A stretch of DNA of 64,000 nt from Thermodesulfovibrio sp. (GCA_020725335.1 DYFF01000020.1:1-64000), one strand, 5' to 3'; shown: positions 7,407 through 16,521, numbered from the stretch's first letter. Notes: generated from the sequence alone by a model not told the origin. Made by a program: numbers and translations.

Positions 7407-8724
7407 GAGAGCCATATATTGGTTTAAAAGAGACTTAAGAGTTAACGATAATGGAGCATTATGGCAAGCCTGTCAAGATGCTAAGGAGTTAATTCCTGTA
7501 TTTACATTTATTCCCGATTTATTGCAGAGATTTAAAAGTTATAACAGCAGACTTGGATTTATTGTAGAGGGTATTAAATACTTATCTGAACAAATTAAAA
7601 AAAAGGGAGGAAGACTCTTCTGTTATCACGAAGAACCAATTAGAATTTTTCAATATCTTATAGAAAAATATAAACCTGAGGCAGTTTTTACTAATAAAGC
7701 TTTCTCATGGACAGGAGAAGAAATAGAGAGAAAAATAGAAAGGCTTTGTAAAGATAAGAATGTAGATTTCCAAAGCATCAACGATAATTTTTTATGTAAA
7801 ATAAACGAAATCCCCTATAAAAAGATATATTCTGTTTTTTATAAAAAATGGAAAGAAAACCTTAATCTTACAATAATATCATCTCCTAAACAAATAAGAA
7901 CTCCTAAAATCAAAGAACCTGAAATATCTAATTTAATAGCAAGTTTAAATTATCATGAAAACATTTTTTGGAAAATAGATTTTGGATTAAAAAGAATAGA
8001 AACTTTTGATTTTTCAAATTATGAAAATACTCGTGACAGACTCGACATAGATGGAACTTCAAAATTGTCTCCATATATAAGATTTGGCATTGTATCATTA
8101 AGAAAACTCTATCAAAAAGTTCATCAAACTACAGGAGAGGATTGTCAATTTATAAAAGAACTTGCATGGAGAGAATTTTGGTATCATATAAAAATTAACT
8201 TTCCAGAATTTAATCAAGTTGAATTTCAGGAAAAACGCAGAAATATAAAATGGGAAAATAATGAAAATTTAATCAATGCATTCATTAATGCTCAGACAGG
8301 ATATCCTTTAATAGATGCATCAATAATTCAACTTAAGCAAGAAGGTTGGATGCATAACAGAGCAAGAATGATAGTAGCAAATTTTTTAACTAAGGATTTG
8401 CTTACAGACTGGAGAATCGGTGAAAAATTCTTTATGGAATATCTTTTAGACTATGATGAAGTAGTTAACACTGGAAACTGGCAGTGGAATGCATCTGTTG
8501 GCCCAGACCCGAAACCTTTAAGGATTTTTAATCCTGTTATTCAGGCAAAAAAATTTGACCCAGATGCTGTGTTTATTAGAAAGTATTTACCAGAACTAAA
8601 AAACATACCAGCCCATTTATTACATGATCCCATTAATTATAAACTGAAATATTATAAACCCATTGTTAATCATTATGAGAGAATGATTTTCATTAAAAAG
8701 CTTTATTCTAAGAATTTAATATAA
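7399..8724 (+). CDS. phrB: deoxyribodipyrimidine photolyase (class I photolyase/cryptochrome family)
   Basis: 441-aa FAD enzyme that repairs UV-induced cyclobutane pyrimidine dimers with light energy. The N-terminal Rossmann-like antenna domain begins AIYWFKRDLRVNDNGAL. The C-terminal FAD domain contains ELAWREFWYHI (about 253-263), the QTGYPLIDASI and WMHNRARMIVANFL motifs, and DYDEVVNTGNWQWNASVGPD (about 352-371), which carries the electron-transfer tryptophan region and substrate pocket. Length is normal. It is translationally coupled to the upstream DUF523-DUF1722 gene and converges on the ABC ATPase gene with a 9-nt overlap. A photolyase implies that the organism meets light. Confidence 0.95.
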   Translation: MYKRAIYWFKRDLRVNDNGALWQACQDAKELIPVFTFIPDLLQRFKSYNSRLGFIVEGIKYLSEQIKKKGGRLFCYHEEPIRIFQYLIEKYKPEAVFTNKAFSWTGEEIERKIERLCKDKNVDFQSINDNFLCKINEIPYKKIYSVFYKKWKENLNLTIISSPKQIRTPKIKEPEISNLIASLNYHENIFWKIDFGLKRIETFDFSNYENTRDRLDIDGTSKLSPYIRFGIVSLRKLYQKVHQTTGEDCQFIKELAWREFWYHIKINFPEFNQVEFQEKRRNIKWENNENLINAFINAQTGYPLIDASIIQLKQEGWMHNRARMIVANFLTKDLLTDWRIGEKFFMEYLLDYDEVVNTGNWQWNASVGPDPKPLRIFNPVIQAKKFDPDAVFIRKYLPELKNIPAHLLHDPINYKLKYYKPIVNHYERMIFIKKLYSKNLI

Positions 8725-9648
8725 GAAACATCTAATCTTCCTACCGTTTACGTTTTTGATTTCTGGAATATTTTTTTTACATATATCTAATCGATATTGA
8801 CATCTGTTATAAAATCTACATCCCTTCAAAGCCCATGAATTTCTATCTTCAGTGGAAATTTTAGGAACTTTATTTCTATTTCGTCTGTAAAAACCAGGGA
8901 TACTATTGATAAGAATTTTAGTATACGGATGCATAGGCTCTCTGAAAATTTCCTTTGTTTCTGCTTCTTCAACGAGTCTTCCTAAATGCATCACCCCTAT
9001 TCTATTACTTACTGCTCTAACAATATTGAGGTCATGAGTGATTAACAAAATACCAAGAATTCGTTTTTCCCTCATCTGTATTAACTGATTTAAAATAGAT
9101 GCTTGTAAAGAAATATCTAAAGCAGAAAGAGGTTCATCAGCTAATAAAATTTCGGGTTCTAAAATTAACGCCCTTGCTATCGCTACTCTCTGCCTCTGTC
9201 CACCGCTGAGTTGATGAGGATATCTATTTAACAAATCCTTATCAAGTCCTAATTCGCTGAGTATTCTATTTATTCTTTCTTCTATCTCATCAGGAGAAAA
9301 TTTTTTATGAATTTTTAATGGTTCTTCTAAAAGAGAGTAAATTTTCATTCTTGGATTTAGAGATGAATAGGGGTCTTGAAATACTACACCTAATGACTGG
9401 TGAAATAATTTTAAATCTTGTTTTCCCATCTCCCACAGATTTTTATCTTTAAAAATTATTTTCCCCCTATCTGGTTTTATTAATCTAAGAATAAGCCTTA
9501 TCACTGTTGATTTACCTGAACCGCTTTCACCTACGAGAGCGAAAAAATCAGTTGAATTTATCTCTATGTTAAGATTTTCTACTGCTGGGATTAAGAATTT
9601 CTTAATTTTAAAGGTCTTATATAAAGCCTCTGTTTTTAAAAATGACAC
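8716..9648 (-). CDS. oligopeptide/dipeptide-type ABC transporter ATPase (OppF/DppF-like)
   Basis: 310 aa. Walker A GESGSGKST (about 38-46), Q-loop VFQDPYSSLNP, signature LSGGQRQRVAIARAL, Walker B ILLADEPLSALD and switch histidine ITHDL are intact. The C-terminal extension with four cysteines (CRFYNRC..C..C) is the oligopeptide-transporter tail that often binds an FeS cluster. Start is GTG at 9648, directly abutting the TAG of the DUF3553-like gene, with GGGAG upstream. No permease, OppD or binding protein gene is adjacent, so its partners must be elsewhere. Confidence 0.88.
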   Translation of the reverse strand: MSFLKTEALYKTFKIKKFLIPAVENLNIEINSTDFFALVGESGSGKSTVIRLILRLIKPDRGKIIFKDKNLWEMGKQDLKLFHQSLGVVFQDPYSSLNPRMKIYSLLEEPLKIHKKFSPDEIEERINRILSELGLDKDLLNRYPHQLSGGQRQRVAIARALILEPEILLADEPLSALDISLQASILNQLIQMREKRILGILLITHDLNIVRAVSNRIGVMHLGRLVEEAETKEIFREPMHPYTKILINSIPGFYRRNRNKVPKISTEDRNSWALKGCRFYNRCQYRLDICKKNIPEIKNVNGRKIRCFLY

Positions 9649-9888
9649 CTATATCTCCCAGAGACTAACTTCCTCAATAACTCTTATCCCTGTGTAATAA
9701 CAGCACATTTCATGGTCTAAATTATTTATAAATGACCTTTCTGTCCCATCTTCAAAAATAATTTTTACAAGACAAAGACCTCCAGGAAGAGTTGATTTTC
9801 TTTCTTCTATGACTTCTCCTATACCCCAGAAGACATAATTAATATGCCTAACCCTATCGCCTAATTTTAAATAAGTTCTTGCGCACAT
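9649..9888 (-). CDS. small DUF3553-like protein
   Basis: 79-aa protein whose core GDRVRHINYVFWGIGEVIEE followed by a FEDGTERSF strand resembles DUF3553, a small beta-barrel domain related to CarD/Tudor-like folds. Function is unknown. It is translationally coupled to the ABC ATPase (stop TAG directly followed by GTG). No Shine-Dalgarno is present. TATAAT (minus strand 9900-9895) with a TGG extension ends 6 nt before the ATG, which predicts transcription starting on the A of the start codon. Confidence 0.65.
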   Translation of the reverse strand: MCARTYLKLGDRVRHINYVFWGIGEVIEERKSTLPGGLCLVKIIFEDGTERSFINNLDHEMCCYYTGIRVIEEVSLWEI

Positions 9889-9894
9889 TTCTTA

Positions 9895-9903
9895 ATTATA
9901 CCA
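9895..9903 (-). promoter_or_regulatory. extended -10 promoter of the DUF3553-like gene
   Basis: TGGTATAAT on the minus strand has a 6-nt gap to the ATG, so the mRNA is predicted to be leaderless. A weak TTGCCT lies 16 bp further upstream. Confidence 0.6.
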
Positions 9904-9904
9904 T

Positions 9905-9934
9905 TTGCAAGGCAATAGGCAATATGCTTAAAAT
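9905..9934 (+). promoter_or_regulatory. waaF promoter
   Basis: TTGCAA (9905-9910), an 18-bp spacer and TAAAAT (9929-9934). The predicted start coincides with the ATG at 9941. No Shine-Dalgarno is present. Confidence 0.6.
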
Positions 9935-9940
9935 ACAAAC

Positions 9941-11407
9941 ATGAATATATTAATTAGGTCTCCCAACTGGCTAGGCGATGCTGTGATGAGCTTGCCGGCA
10001 ATAAGAGGAATAAGAAAGCTTCATCCTGATGCAAAAATTTCTCTTTTAACTAAAAAGAAAATTGCTCAACTTTTTGAATTCGAAAAATCAATAGACGAAA
10101 TAATCATTTACGAGGAAGGGCTAAAAGGTAAAATTAAAACAATAAAAGCTCTTAAGGAAAGACAGTTTGAAAGAAGCTATCTACTTCAAAATGCTCTGGA
10201 TGCGGCGCTGTTAACCTTTCTTGCAGGAATTCCAGAAAGAGTGGGATGGGATAGAGATTGTAGACATCTTTTTCTTACCCATCCAGTACCCTATAACGGA
10301 GAAGACAGAAAAATTCATCATATAGATTATTTTTTTGAGATTCCGAAAAGATTTAATCCATCCCTATCCCCTGAATATCCATGGATAATCCTTTCTCTTA
10401 ATGATAGGCTTTCAGCAAGAGAAGAGTTAAATAAAGTTAAAAGACCAATTCTTGCAGTAGCACCCGGCGCAAAGTATGGATACACAAAAAAATGGGATGC
10501 CTATAAATTTATTGAAATAATTAAAAGATTCATAGAAAAATTCGGTTCTGTGGTTATTTTAGGGCAAACAGGAGAAGGTCTGAACATTGAACGTAATAAG
10601 AATGAAGAGTTAAAAGATAAAATTTTTGATTTAACAGGAAAAACTTCACTTTCTGATTTAATAAAGCTTCTTTCTGAATGTGATCTTCTAATCTGTAATG
10701 ACTCTGGAATAATGCATCTTGGTTATGCTCTTGGCATTCCTTTAGTGGCAATTTTTGGGTCTACTTCGCCTGAATTAACTGGACCGCCTCGTTTAGCAGG
10801 AAAGGTGATAAAGGCAAATGTAAGCTGCAGTCCCTGTTTTAAGGATAAATGCTCTGATATAAAATGTATGAAATCAATAGAATTAGATGTTGTATGGAAC
10901 GCACTCACAGAAATTATTCCAAGAAAAAGAGCTATTTTCTTTGACAGAGATGGAACTCTTTGTAAAGACGCTAACTATCTTAGGAGATGGGAAGATTTTG
11001 AAATTTTCCCTGATATTGAAGCCTTAAAAGAATTAAAAGATTTGGGTTTTTTACTTATTGGCATCACAAATCAGTCAGGTATAGCAAGAGAAATTATACA
11101 GGAAAAATTTGTAAAAGAAGTTAATTATCTTTTTATCGATAAATATGATTTTGATGATTTCTTGTACTGCCCCCATCATCCCAATGATAATTGTTTCTGC
11201 AGAAAACCAAATCCAGGAATGCCAATAATAGCCAGATATAAATATAAAATAGACTTTAAAAAGTCATATGTAGTAGGTGACAAAGAAACAGATATGCAGT
11301 TAGCCCAAATGATTGGAGCAAAGGGGATTTTAATTGGTAAACAAGCTAAAAGCTTGAAAGAGATAGTGGAAATAATCAAAAGGGATATTAATGTTAAAGG
11401 ATATTGA
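9941..11407 (+). CDS. fused heptosyltransferase II (WaaF) and D,D-heptose 1,7-bisphosphate phosphatase (GmhB)
   Basis: 488 aa. Residues 1 to about 327 are a GT9 heptosyltransferase: start IRSPNWLGDAVMSLPA, VAPGAKYGYTKKW, and CNDSGIMHLGYALGIPLVAIFG near 252-273. It adds the second heptose to the LPS inner core. Residues about 329-488 are an HAD phosphatase with motif I FFDRDGTL (D335 nucleophile, D337), the zinc-binding set C410, H412, C418, C420 characteristic of GmhB, and VGDKETDMQLA as motif III. GmhB dephosphorylates heptose bisphosphate during ADP-heptose synthesis. The two activities are normally separate genes. The 3' end overlaps waaC by 17 nt. Confidence 0.93.
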   Translation: MNILIRSPNWLGDAVMSLPAIRGIRKLHPDAKISLLTKKKIAQLFEFEKSIDEIIIYEEGLKGKIKTIKALKERQFERSYLLQNALDAALLTFLAGIPERVGWDRDCRHLFLTHPVPYNGEDRKIHHIDYFFEIPKRFNPSLSPEYPWIILSLNDRLSAREELNKVKRPILAVAPGAKYGYTKKWDAYKFIEIIKRFIEKFGSVVILGQTGEGLNIERNKNEELKDKIFDLTGKTSLSDLIKLLSECDLLICNDSGIMHLGYALGIPLVAIFGSTSPELTGPPRLAGKVIKANVSCSPCFKDKCSDIKCMKSIELDVVWNALTEIIPRKRAIFFDRDGTLCKDANYLRRWEDFEIFPDIEALKELKDLGFLLIGITNQSGIAREIIQEKFVKEVNYLFIDKYDFDDFLYCPHHPNDNCFCRKPNPGMPIIARYKYKIDFKKSYVVGDKETDMQLAQMIGAKGILIGKQAKSLKEIVEIIKRDINVKGY

Positions 11408-12386
11408 AAAACTCCTTGTTATTAAACCAAGTTCTCTCGGAGACATTGTTCATTCTTTAGCTTTTTTAAACTCTGTGAAAGAAAATTTTCCAAGAATTAA
11501 AATTCACTGGATAGTAGCGAAAGACTTTGAAGACCTCCTCAGAGAACATCCCCTTATTGAAAAAGTTATTGTTATTGATAAAAATAAGTGGAAAAAAATT
11601 AAAAATCTTCCTCAAACATTGCAAGAAATATCAAGCTTGAGTAGGAATTTAAAAAGAGAAAAATATCCCATAGCCGTAGATCTTCAAGGACTTTTAAGAA
11701 GTGGAATCATTACAGCTTTAAGTGGAGCTAATATTAGATTAGGATTCAAGGAATCAAGAGAATTTAGCACTCTCTTTTATAATAAAGTTATATCTGCTTC
11801 TATTAATTTACATGCTGTTTTGCGCTACCTTGAAATGGCTAAATTTTTAGGGTGTAATATCTCGTCAATTAAATTCCCTCTCCCACAAGAGAAAGAACCA
11901 GATTGGCTAAAGGATTTTGATAACTATATAGTAATAATTCCTTCTGCAAGATGGCATACAAAAAACTGGCCAATTCCCTATTTTGTTGAGCTTATAAATA
12001 TGCTTCCTTACAATTTTATTATTGTAGGGTCGAAAGCTGATGAATCTATAGCATTTAATATTGAAAAAAACTCAAATGGTAGAGCAAAATCTGTAGCAGG
12101 AAAAACAACCCTTAAGGAACTGATTGCGCTTTTAAAAAAATCTCTTTTTGTTATAACACCTGATACAGGAACTATGCATCTTGCTGTAGCCTGTGGTAAA
12201 AAAGTTGTATCTCTATTTGGCCCCACCTCTCCTGAAAGAACAGGACCTTTTGGAGAAGGAAACTTAGTAATCAAATCTCCTATCTCCTGTAGTCCATGTT
12301 TAAAAAAATATTGTCCTGACCTTAAATGCATGAAAGAAATTACACCTCAGATGGTGTACAATAGTATAGAAAATTGGAGGACTTAA
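11391..12386 (+). CDS. waaC: LPS heptosyltransferase I (WaaC, GT9)
   Basis: 331 aa. The N-terminus LLVIKPSSLGDIVHSLAFL is the heptosyltransferase I acceptor-site signature, and the donor-binding half contains ITPDTGTMHLAVACGKKVVSLFGPTSPERTGPF. It transfers the first L,D-heptose to Kdo2-lipid A at the cytoplasmic face of the inner membrane. A C-terminal cysteine pattern (SCSPCLKKYC..KC) is shared with the WaaF domain upstream (SCSPCFKDKC..KC). ATG at 11391 has AAAAGGG upstream. The TAA overlaps the next ATG by 1 nt. Confidence 0.9.
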   Translation: MLKDIEKLLVIKPSSLGDIVHSLAFLNSVKENFPRIKIHWIVAKDFEDLLREHPLIEKVIVIDKNKWKKIKNLPQTLQEISSLSRNLKREKYPIAVDLQGLLRSGIITALSGANIRLGFKESREFSTLFYNKVISASINLHAVLRYLEMAKFLGCNISSIKFPLPQEKEPDWLKDFDNYIVIIPSARWHTKNWPIPYFVELINMLPYNFIIVGSKADESIAFNIEKNSNGRAKSVAGKTTLKELIALLKKSLFVITPDTGTMHLAVACGKKVVSLFGPTSPERTGPFGEGNLVIKSPISCSPCLKKYCPDLKCMKEITPQMVYNSIENWRT

Positions 12387-12820
12387 TGAAATATCAGTCA
12401 GGAAGAAGTGGCAGAGTTTTTGTAGTGAAGTTTGACGATGGAGAGAATCCCTTAGACGAACTAACCGAATTAGCTAAAAAAGAAAACATCCAAGCTGGAG
12501 TTTTCTGGATTATAGGAGGACTTAAGGAAGGCAGATTTGTAGTAGGTCCTGAAAACGATGAACTTCCTCCTGTTCCCATCTGGAGAGAAATAGTTGGTAA
12601 TAATGAAATATTAGGGATTGGGACAATCTTCTGGTTTAAAGATGAGCCAAAAGTCCACCTTCATGGAGTTTATGGCAGAGAAGATGTTGTTAAGATGGGT
12701 TGCCTTAGATATAATCCCCAAGTTTTTCTCATACTTGAGGCAATAGTAATGGAAATTCTTGATGTTAAGGTAACAAGGCAACTTGATCAAAAATCAAATA
12801 TGGTTTTACTTAAACTATAA
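12386..12820 (+). CDS. PPC/DUF296-domain protein
   Basis: 144-aa single PPC (DUF296) domain, related to the plant AT-hook PPC domain and to bacterial and archaeal proteins of unknown function. Seen: [17 protein letters not shown] with the conserved His cluster, and [12 protein letters not shown] near the C-terminus. I take ATG 12386 as the start because GGAGG at 12376-12380 is placed 5 nt before it; a TTG four codons upstream (12374) falls inside that ribosome-binding site. Its ATG shares one base with the waaC stop. No function can be assigned. Confidence 0.8.
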   Translation: MKYQSGRSGRVFVVKFDDGENPLDELTELAKKENIQAGVFWIIGGLKEGRFVVGPENDELPPVPIWREIVGNNEILGIGTIFWFKDEPKVHLHGVYGREDVVKMGCLRYNPQVFLILEAIVMEILDVKVTRQLDQKSNMVLLKL

Positions 12821-12822
12821 AA

Positions 12823-13455
12823 ATGGTACGAGTAAAAATCTGTGGCATTACAAATTTGGAAGATGCTCTATGGTCTATAGAATGTGGAGCAGACGCTATC
12901 GGATTTGTTTTTTATAAGAAGAGTCCAAGATATATATCTCCAGAAAAGGCAGCAGATATAGTACAATCAATCCCTCCTTTTGTTAATGTTGTAGGAGTTT
13001 TTGTTAATGAACCTATAGATAAAATAAAAAAAATTATATCAATTACAGGAATTGATACAGTACAACTGCACGGAGATGAATCAGCGGAGTATTGTAAAAA
13101 TTTTTCAAGAATCATAAAGGCATTTAGAATAAATAGCAAAGGCATACTTGCTGATGGAACTTTCTTAGAGGAAAAACTTTCTCAATACAAGGTTTCAGCT
13201 TTTTTGCTCGATACTTTTAGCACTACCGAATATGGTGGAACTGGGCAAACCTTTGATTGGGAGGTAGCAAAGAAAGCAAAAAACTTTGGTAAACTAATTC
13301 TTTCTGGAGGATTAAACATATTCAATATAGAAGAAGCAATTAAAAGAGTTACACCCTATGCTGTTGATGTTTCAAGTGGCGTTGAAACATACAAGGGCAA
13401 AAAGGACCATGAACTTGTAAAAAAATTTATTGAAAAGGCAAAATTTAAAAATTAA
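12823..13455 (+). CDS. trpF: phosphoribosylanthranilate isomerase (TrpF)
   Basis: 210-aa TIM barrel that isomerises phosphoribosylanthranilate in tryptophan biosynthesis. [11 protein letters not shown] (residues 4-14) holds the catalytic cysteine, and [20 protein letters not shown] (about 126-145) holds the catalytic aspartate and phosphate loop. [14 protein letters not shown] and AVDVSSGVE complete the phosphate-binding site. It starts 2 nt after the DUF296 stop, away from other trp genes. Confidence 0.95.
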   Translation: MVRVKICGITNLEDALWSIECGADAIGFVFYKKSPRYISPEKAADIVQSIPPFVNVVGVFVNEPIDKIKKIISITGIDTVQLHGDESAEYCKNFSRIIKAFRINSKGILADGTFLEEKLSQYKVSAFLLDTFSTTEYGGTGQTFDWEVAKKAKNFGKLILSGGLNIFNIEEAIKRVTPYAVDVSSGVETYKGKKDHELVKKFIEKAKFKN

Positions 13456-13466
13456 AGGAGTGAAAA

Positions 13467-15260
13467 ATGATTGAATGGTTACCCTATAGTAATGAATCTT
13501 TCAAAAAAGCTGAAACTGAAAATAAGGCAATATTTCTTCATATTTTTGCAAAATGGAGTAATTACTGTAAAAAAATGAAGGAAAACATCCTCAATGATTC
13601 CCAAATAGCTGAACTCATAAGTAAAAATTTTATTCCTATTCTTGTTAATCGGGATGAAAGACCTGATATAGATTCAATTTATCAGAAAGCTTCTTATATT
13701 ATCGGACAAGGAAGCGGATGGCCACTTAATCTAATACTAAATTATGATGGAAAGCCATTTGCTGGCATAAGTTACAAAGCAGACGAAAATAAGGATTATT
13801 TTATAAGCATGTTAAATAAGGCGTTAGAATTATTCAAGACAAATAAAGATAAAATTTCTCAGAAAGCTCAAGTTATATTTGATGCAATAAAACCTCTTGA
13901 TATTGTCCCTTCTGAAATAAGAGAAGAACTTATTCATAATCCTGAAGAGGATATTGTTACAGAAATGGATTTTGAACATGGAGGATTCAAAAAAACACCT
14001 AAATTTCCTCCCTTTGCACACATTGATTTACTTTTGTGGAAATATTGGATAAAACAAAAACCTTGGGTTTTGAATGCTATTGAAAAAACCCTTAAAGGTA
14101 TGGTAACCGGAGGAATTTATGATAATATCGAAGGAGGCTTTCACCGATACTGTATAGACAGAGAATGGAAAATTCCACATTTTGAAAAAATTGCCATAGA
14201 TAATTCCTGGCATGTCATAAATTTTCTCTACGCATATAGTATCCTTAAAGATGATTTTTACAGAGAAATAGCTATTGAAACAATTGATTACATGAAAAGG
14301 AATTTATTATCAAAGGACGGTTTTTTCTGTGCAAGTCAGTATGCCGATGATCTCTATTATACATGGGAGGAATCTGAATTAAGTGAAGTATCAGACTTGA
14401 CTATTACACTGGTAGATGGAAATGCAATGATTGATGGAAGATTTATCCTTATAGGAAGAGATAGAGAATTAATAAAACAATTAAAAGATAGATTAATATT
14501 GAAAAGAAAAAAATCTCCTTCACCTCCAGTAGATGCGGAAATTTACGCATTTGTTAACGGAATCTGTTCAGAGGCTTTTATAACTGCTTGGAGGATATTA
14601 AAAAACAGAGAATTATTAAACATAGCTCTCACTTCACTTGATAAAACACTTTTAGCTTTATTAAAAGACAATGTATTTTATAGAACAATTAAAGGCACAC
14701 CTGCTTTAATAGATGATTATGCTTATACTATTTCAGCCCTTATCTGTGCCTATGAAGTAACAGCAGAAAAAGTGCATCTTGATAAAGCCCTCCATCTCAT
14801 GAATTTAGCTATAGAAAACTTATGGGATGAACGTAATGGAGGATTTTATGACTCACCTGAAGAAATTCTTTCTATAAGACAGAAAAGTATCCATGATACT
14901 CCCTATCCATCTTCAAATTCCATCATGATTATTAATTTATTAAAGTTAAATGCCATCTTAGACGAAAAAAGATTTTTAAACCTCGCTATATTAGCATTAA
15001 AAGCTTTTTCAAATACTGTATCAGCCTATCTTTCTCCCTATTATGTAAAAGCATTGCTCAGTTATTTTGATCTTCTTACTTTGAATTTATATACGACAGT
15101 AGATTCTCTGATTGGAAAAGCAGCAATTCATCAGATAACACCTTTCACTATTATAGCCCATAGAGAGAAAGAGGGAGAATACATAATTCCATCAGTTGGA
15201 GAAAAGCATTTCGAACCTATAAAGGAAACGAAAGATTTAGCAAAATTTTTAAATTTATGA
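13467..15260 (+). CDS. DUF255/YyaL-like protein with a degenerate thioredoxin motif
   Basis: 597 aa. The N-terminal thioredoxin-like domain (about 1-120) matches the DUF255 family (VNRDERPDIDSIY, GWPLNLIL), followed by an (alpha/alpha)6 barrel-like region (GGFKKTPKFPP; GGIYDNIEGGFHRYCIDREW; IPHFEKIAIDN). Family members usually have a C-H-W-C motif; here the corresponding residues 31-34 are S-N-Y-C, so only C34 remains. The usual N-terminal lead-in before the thioredoxin domain is also missing, making it about 80-100 residues shorter than common relatives. Cellular role of the family is unclear. SD AAAGGAG precedes the ATG. Confidence 0.85.
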   Translation: MIEWLPYSNESFKKAETENKAIFLHIFAKWSNYCKKMKENILNDSQIAELISKNFIPILVNRDERPDIDSIYQKASYIIGQGSGWPLNLILNYDGKPFAGISYKADENKDYFISMLNKALELFKTNKDKISQKAQVIFDAIKPLDIVPSEIREELIHNPEEDIVTEMDFEHGGFKKTPKFPPFAHIDLLLWKYWIKQKPWVLNAIEKTLKGMVTGGIYDNIEGGFHRYCIDREWKIPHFEKIAIDNSWHVINFLYAYSILKDDFYREIAIETIDYMKRNLLSKDGFFCASQYADDLYYTWEESELSEVSDLTITLVDGNAMIDGRFILIGRDRELIKQLKDRLILKRKKSPSPPVDAEIYAFVNGICSEAFITAWRILKNRELLNIALTSLDKTLLALLKDNVFYRTIKGTPALIDDYAYTISALICAYEVTAEKVHLDKALHLMNLAIENLWDERNGGFYDSPEEILSIRQKSIHDTPYPSSNSIMIINLLKLNAILDEKRFLNLAILALKAFSNTVSAYLSPYYVKALLSYFDLLTLNLYTTVDSLIGKAAIHQITPFTIIAHREKEGEYIIPSVGEKHFEPIKETKDLAKFLNL

Positions 15261-15295
15261 TAATATATATAAAAAAATTTTTATAGGAGTTTAGA

Positions 15296-15544
15296 ATGAA
15301 AATAGAAATTCTTGGACCTGGGTGTGCTAATTGTAAAAAAGTTGAAGAAACAGTTAGGAATGTTGTTTCTCAACTTGGAATTCAGGCTGAAATTATTCAT
15401 ATTAAGGATATTAGGGAAATTTTCAAATATACACAGCTTACCCCCGGAATTTTGATTAATGGTAAGCTAAAACACTCTGGGTTTCCTCTTCCAACTGAGG
15501 ATAAAATAAGAAATATTATTATTGCAGAACTCACTTCAAAATAA
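15296..15544 (+). CDS. small thioredoxin-like redox protein
   Basis: 82-aa protein of the 'redox-active disulfide protein 2' type. Redox motif C-A-N-C at residues 10-13, cis-proline region LTPGILING, and C-terminal helix. AGGAG precedes the ATG. It lies between the DUF255 protein and a TauE/SafE permease, but TauE has its own promoter. Such proteins accompany arsenic, sulfur or electron-transfer genes; the substrate here is unknown. Confidence 0.85.
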   Translation: MKIEILGPGCANCKKVEETVRNVVSQLGIQAEIIHIKDIREIFKYTQLTPGILINGKLKHSGFPLPTEDKIRNIIIAELTSK

Positions 15545-15571
15545 ATTTATATAAAAATTAGAAAATTTAAT

Positions 15572-15600
15572 TTGCACCATTATCGACAATCTAATATAAT
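15572..15600 (+). promoter_or_regulatory. tauE/safE promoter (leaderless)
   Basis: TTGCAC (15572-15577), 17-bp spacer, TATAAT (15595-15600). The predicted start is the A of the ATG at 15607. TCTAA (15590-15594) and TTAGA (15610-15614) form a short dyad around the transcription start and could be an operator. Confidence 0.7.
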
Positions 15601-15606
15601 TTGATA

Positions 15607-16521
15607 ATGTTAGATTTCCTTACATATACTTTCCCTATCTCAGGAGTTACTACGAACATTCTAATACCTCCTTTGGTTGCTATTGTTGTATCTTTTTTCA
15701 CTTCAATGGGTGGTGTTTCAGGAGCATTTTTATTACTACCGTTTCAGGTAAGCGCTCTAAACTATACTTCACCAGGAGTAAGCGGCACCAACTTTATTTT
15801 CAATGTAGTGGCCATTCCCTCTGGCGTATATAGATATTTAAAAGAAGGGCGAATGGCATGGCCCCTTGCATGGGTTATTGTCGCAGGAACTGTACCAGGA
15901 ATAATTTTAGGTTATTATATAAGGATAAAAATTTTACCAGACCCTAAATCCTTTAAGTTTTTTGTCGGCCTTGTTCTTTTATATATAGGCGTAAGACTCT
16001 TTCTTGATGTTTTTAAAAAGAAAAAAACAGCACAAGCAAAGAAATTTGAGCAAAAACTCTCAAAGGAAGCTACAGTAAAAACCATCTCTTTTTCACTTAA
16101 AAGAACTGAATATGAATTCTGGGGAGAGAGATTTTCTTTTAGCACAATTGGGGTTTTCACTTTAGCTTTTATAATAGGAATAATTGGGGGTACTTACGGT
16201 ATTGGTGGTGGAGCGATAATGTCACCTTTACTAGTCACATTTTTTAAACTACCTGTTCACAGCATTGCAGGTGCATGCCTTCTTGGAACATTTACAGCAT
16301 CTATTTTCGGTGTTTTCTATTATGCTGTACTTCCATCTGGTGGTTTACAGACAAGCCCTGATTGGTTACTTGGGTTACTTTTTGGAATCGGAGGTATGAT
16401 AGGAATTTATTTAGGAGCCAGAGCTCAGAAACATGTTCCACAGCGTTATATTAAACTTGTTCTTAGCATTTTAATAATCTATCTGGCTTTAAGATATATC
16501 ATCCAGTTTTTCTATCCATAA
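15607..16521 (+). CDS. TauE/SafE-family sulfite/organosulfonate exporter-like permease
   Basis: About 304 aa with eight or more hydrophobic segments, two family repeats and a charged central loop (about 145-175). The repeated glycine-rich motif is seen in GGTYGIGGGAIMSPLL (about 195-210) and in SMGGVSGAFLLLP near the N-terminus. TauE/SafE (COG0730) proteins export sulfite, sulfoacetate or other small anions, and some import. I choose ATG 15607 over the in-frame TTG at 15601, because a consensus promoter predicts transcription starting at 15607. Confidence 0.88.
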   Translation: MLDFLTYTFPISGVTTNILIPPLVAIVVSFFTSMGGVSGAFLLLPFQVSALNYTSPGVSGTNFIFNVVAIPSGVYRYLKEGRMAWPLAWVIVAGTVPGIILGYYIRIKILPDPKSFKFFVGLVLLYIGVRLFLDVFKKKKTAQAKKFEQKLSKEATVKTISFSLKRTEYEFWGERFSFSTIGVFTLAFIIGIIGGTYGIGGGAIMSPLLVTFFKLPVHSIAGACLLGTFTASIFGVFYYAVLPSGGLQTSPDWLLGLLFGIGGMIGIYLGARAQKHVPQRYIKLVLSILIIYLALRYIIQFFYP

